Source: Sporomusaceae bacterium UBA1887 (lineage in GTDB: Bacteria > Bacillota > Negativicutes > Sporomusales > DSM-15969). Taken from it: DNA of 7,271 nt. Positions 5,134 through 7,271 of the stretch are shown in pieces (within the stretch, counting starts at the first letter, position 1; every line of letters starts with the position of its first letter). The notes beneath the pieces are model-generated. The model was not told where the DNA came from. It ran no database searches and was given only the letters and a program-made list of their open reading frames with translations. Both the position numbers and the translations under genes were made by a program. The stretch lies in contig DDHB01000008.1 of assembly GCA_002337925.1 (NCBI GenBank), positions 36,984-44,254 of the forward strand, given 5' to 3'.

Positions 5134-7149
5134 ATGGAATTATTTCTCATTGTATTAGTTCTCCTGGGATTGATCGGCCTGTCCATGATCTTAAACCGCT
5201 TTATTCCCTTTGTCCCTGTACCGTTGATTCAAATTGTATTAGGCGTTGGCATTGCCTATCTGCCTTCCGGTATACACTTGCCGTTAAATCCCGAACTATT
5301 TTTTGTATTATTTATTGCTCCCCTCTTATTCAATGACGGAAAGAGGATGCCAAGAGAACAACTATGGAATTTACGGCTGCCAATTATTTTGCTGGCCTTA
5401 GGTCTGGTATTTGTTACGGTATTTATTATGGGCTATGTCATACATTGGATGATTCCTTCTATTCCACTTGCGGCAGCTTTTGCCTTAGCTGCTATTTTAT
5501 CACCTACCGACGCCGTTGCCGTAGGCGCCTTGGCGGGACGAAGCGCCCTGCCGAAAAGCCTCATGCATCTTCTTGAGGGAGAAGCCTTGATGAATGATGC
5601 TTCCGGTCTGGTTGCTTTCAAATTTGCCGTTGCAGCAACAGTAACCGGCTTTTTCTCCTTGTTTCAGGCTGCAAGCAGTTTCACCGTAATCGCCCTGGGC
5701 GGGCTGGCATGCGGAGTAATACTTTCCTACCTTTTAATACGGCTGCGCATGTTTATTCGCCGGTCAGGTATGGAAGATGTAACCATGCATATGCTCATCT
5801 TGCTGCTAACCCCCTTTATCCTGTATATGGCTGCAGAAGAAATTGGCGTATCAGGAATTCTGGCTGTAGTTGCCGGCGGCATTACCCATGCCGTTGAGCG
5901 GGATCACTCTGAATCTGTAATGGCCAAATTGCAGGTAGTATCAACAAGCACCTGGTCGGTGATTTTGTTCATTCTTAACGGTATTGTTTTTTTAATCCTG
6001 GGCTTGCAAATTCCCGCTGTTACTACCGTCATATTCCGTGATGCCACCATAAGCAATACAGACGTTATTGTTTATATTGTCGTCATTTCACTGTGTTTGC
6101 TTACACTGCGCTTTATCTGGAATTATGTATTCCTCAAAGAGCGGTGGATATCTGAAGAGAAGGAGGAACCACTGCCTCACACGCATTCAGTCATCTTAAT
6201 CACCATATCCGGCGTGCGCGGCACACTGACACTTGCCGGTGCATTTTCTATTCCGTTTGTTTTACAGGACGGCAGTGCCTTTCCAGAGCGCTCTTTGATT
6301 ATTTTTCTCGCAGCAGGCGTCATTTTGTTCACACTGATTGCTGCAAGCATTCTCCTGCCGCTTCTCGCAGCCAAGCACGCAAAGCTGGATTCTCCCGATC
6401 ATGCCTCAATTGAATACCTAGCCCACAAAAAGGTGATCGGGTCAGTAATGAATGTATTAAAAGAAGAAATGAACTATGAAAACAAAACTGCTACGCTGTC
6501 GGTCATTTCCCGCTATGAAAAACTCTACCACATGCCGCTCCAAAAAGAGAACTCATCTGCACTAAAGGCACGGGCAACGGAAGCAAACTTGCGTATGATC
6601 TGCCTCAGGGCAGAGCAAGCCGAAACGGAGCACCTGCTGGAAACAGGACAAATTTCTGAGGATACGGCGTATCATCTGCAAAAGCATATTAAAGAAGTAG
6701 AAGCTGCATTATCAAATCAGATGAAACTAAATCTTTTTCTAATCACTTCCTTACTAAAACGGCTTATGGCACAACTAACATCACACAAAAAGAAAAACCT
6801 TAAAACAAAAATCCAGGAGATGCGCTTTGCCAGGATTCGCATGTCCAAGGCTGCAATTGCAGCCATCCGCGAGCATATCAGCGAAGATACAAAGCAGGCT
6901 TCTACTGAGCTGATCAACAATTACTATAAGTCTATTGAGCGGCTAAGCATGCAAGCCCAGTATCCCCAAGGGAAAGAGCTGCTGGCAAAACAAAAAAAAG
7001 AACTGCAGCTAAAAGCCATTCAAATTGAACGGAATGAAGTGCAGACTCTTTTTGAAAACGGTGAAATTAACCGCGATATTGCCAATAACTTGCGCAGATC
7101 AATTAATTACTTCGAAGCGACCATTCTGGAAGAAGAAATCAGCAGTTAA
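5134..7149 (+). CDS. Na+/H+ antiporter, CPA1 family (NhaK/YvgP-like)
   Basis: This is an integral membrane cation/proton antiporter (671 aa) that would export Na+ (and possibly K+ or Li+) for H+, serving pH and salt homeostasis. Residues 1-412 form about 12 hydrophobic helices. Core motifs are FIAPLLFNDG (about 60-69), ILSPTDAVAVGAL (121-133), EGEALMNDASGLVAFK (148-163) with the ND pair N154-D155 typical of CPA1 exchangers, and SGVRGTLTLAGAF (359-371) with conserved R362. A hydrophilic, mostly helical tail of about 255 residues follows (from about 415), carrying two copies of an approximately 35-residue element (492-526 and 630-664). The total length matches B. subtilis NhaK (about 670 aa). 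It is transcribed alone, divergent from the SDR operon, with an RBS spaced unusually far away. Its last 11 nt overlap the end of a convergent gene, and there is no obvious terminator. Family is confident; ion preference cannot be read from sequence. Confidence 0.95.
   Translation: MELFLIVLVLLGLIGLSMILNRFIPFVPVPLIQIVLGVGIAYLPSGIHLPLNPELFFVLFIAPLLFNDGKRMPREQLWNLRLPIILLALGLVFVTVFIMGYVIHWMIPSIPLAAAFALAAILSPTDAVAVGALAGRSALPKSLMHLLEGEALMNDASGLVAFKFAVAATVTGFFSLFQAASSFTVIALGGLACGVILSYLLIRLRMFIRRSGMEDVTMHMLILLLTPFILYMAAEEIGVSGILAVVAGGITHAVERDHSESVMAKLQVVSTSTWSVILFILNGIVFLILGLQIPAVTTVIFRDATISNTDVIVYIVVISLCLLTLRFIWNYVFLKERWISEEKEEPLPHTHSVILITISGVRGTLTLAGAFSIPFVLQDGSAFPERSLIIFLAAGVILFTLIAASILLPLLAAKHAKLDSPDHASIEYLAHKKVIGSVMNVLKEEMNYENKTATLSVISRYEKLYHMPLQKENSSALKARATEANLRMICLRAEQAETEHLLETGQISEDTAYHLQKHIKEVEAALSNQMKLNLFLITSLLKRLMAQLTSHKKKNLKTKIQEMRFARIRMSKAAIAAIREHISEDTKQASTELINNYYKSIERLSMQAQYPQGKELLAKQKKELQLKAIQIERNEVQTLFENGEINRDIANNLRRSINYFEATILEEEISS
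6607..6711 (+). repeat. Antiporter tail element, copy 1 (protein level)
   Basis: Residues 492-526 of the antiporter share the pattern E-x2-E-x3-L-x-E-x-G-x-I-x2-D-x-A-x2-L-x3-I-x3-EA with residues 630-664, 12 of 35 identical without gaps. CPA1 antiporters often have one such helical element near the C-terminus. The resemblance is in the protein, not in the DNA. Confidence 0.55.
7021..7125 (+). repeat. Antiporter tail element, copy 2 (protein level)
   Basis: Residues 630-664 form the second copy of the helical element seen at 492-526. The key shared part is L-F/L-E-N/T-G-E/Q-I, then D-x-A-x2-L-x3-I, ending in EA. It lies 7 residues from the C-terminus, the usual place for this element in the family. 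Confidence 0.55.
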
Positions 7150-7271
7150 AGAGACTCCACAAACCAAACCCGGCTATGCAAGCTCCGGACAACCGGTTAA
7201 TCCAACCCATACTTCTCTGGTCAAGCGATGTGCGAAGCATATTTACCATTCCACTCAGAAACAGCCACCAA
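7139..7271 (-). CDS. C-terminal fragment of a LysE/RhtB-family amino acid exporter (partial)
   Basis: The minus strand is open from the window edge to a TGA at 7139-7141, giving 43 residues. They read WWLFLSGMVNMLRTS, then DQRSMGWINRLSGACIAG and FGLWSLFNC. This is the usual end of LysE/RhtB translocators: a hydrophobic stretch, a basic linker, then I-x-R-x-SG followed by a last helix with I-x-FGLW. Such proteins are about 200 aa with 6 helices and export amino acids or homoserine lactones. The 5' part is outside the window. The gene converges on the antiporter and overlaps its last 11 nt. The other two minus-strand frames are closed in this stretch. The fragment is short, so the family is likely rather than certain. 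Confidence 0.7.
   Translation of the reverse strand, partial: WWLFLSGMVNMLRTSLDQRSMGWINRLSGACIAGFGLWSLFNC

Noticed and set aside
4926..5336. Plus-strand open frame of 136 codons covering the intergenic region and the antiporter start
   Set aside because: There is no RBS at its ATG, over half of it is the antiporter gene in another frame, and the translation shows no recognisable domain.

Overview
The window reads as ordinary accessory metabolism and transport from a Bacillota (Firmicutes) genome. The reasons are mid-range GC, strong AGGAGG-type ribosome binding sites, a Bacillus NhaK/YvgP-type CPA1 antiporter, a Bacillus-type D-mannonate-oxidoreductase-like SDR, and a Liv-type lipoprotein next to a PAS/sigma-54 activator. 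The style of the lipoprotein and the activator recalls Negativicutes (Sporomusa/Pelosinus-like), but this is an impression. I see no rRNA, tRNA, CRISPR array, insertion sequence or phage gene.

Layout, left to right. Four genes lie on the minus strand and are transcribed from about 4813 towards position 1: an SDR dehydrogenase (3965-4813), an FCD-type GntR regulator (3237-3953, 11 nt behind the SDR and so probably in one operon), a Liv-type solute-binding lipoprotein (1909-3078, with its own sigma-70-type promoter and a terminator on each side), and a PAS-PAS-AAA+-Fis sigma-54 activator (34 to about 1800). A 320-bp divergent intergenic region (4814-5133) holds the likely SDR promoter and a GntR-like inverted repeat. 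To its right, on the plus strand, is a full-length Na+/H+ antiporter of the CPA1 family (5134-7149). The last 130 bases hold the 3' end of a minus-strand gene whose 43 visible residues look like the C-terminus of a LysE/RhtB exporter. Its stop codon lies inside the end of the antiporter gene, so the two genes overlap convergently by 11 nt.

How the genes may work together. The SDR and GntR pair looks like a small sugar-acid module under local control: an enzyme of the fructuronate/D-mannonate reductase type plus a regulator of the class that often senses sugar or carboxylic acids. The lipoprotein would deliver an amino acid or similar small ligand, but no permease or ATPase genes are present to accept it. 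The sigma-54 activator has no convincing -24/-12 promoter in the window, so its target is probably to the left of position 1 or elsewhere.

Most worth a second look: the 5' end of the activator gene, where a strong ribosome binding site opens an out-of-frame mini-ORF ahead of a 9-G tract; the inverted repeat over the SDR promoter; and a duplicated helical element in the antiporter tail. I found no convincing previously undescribed system.
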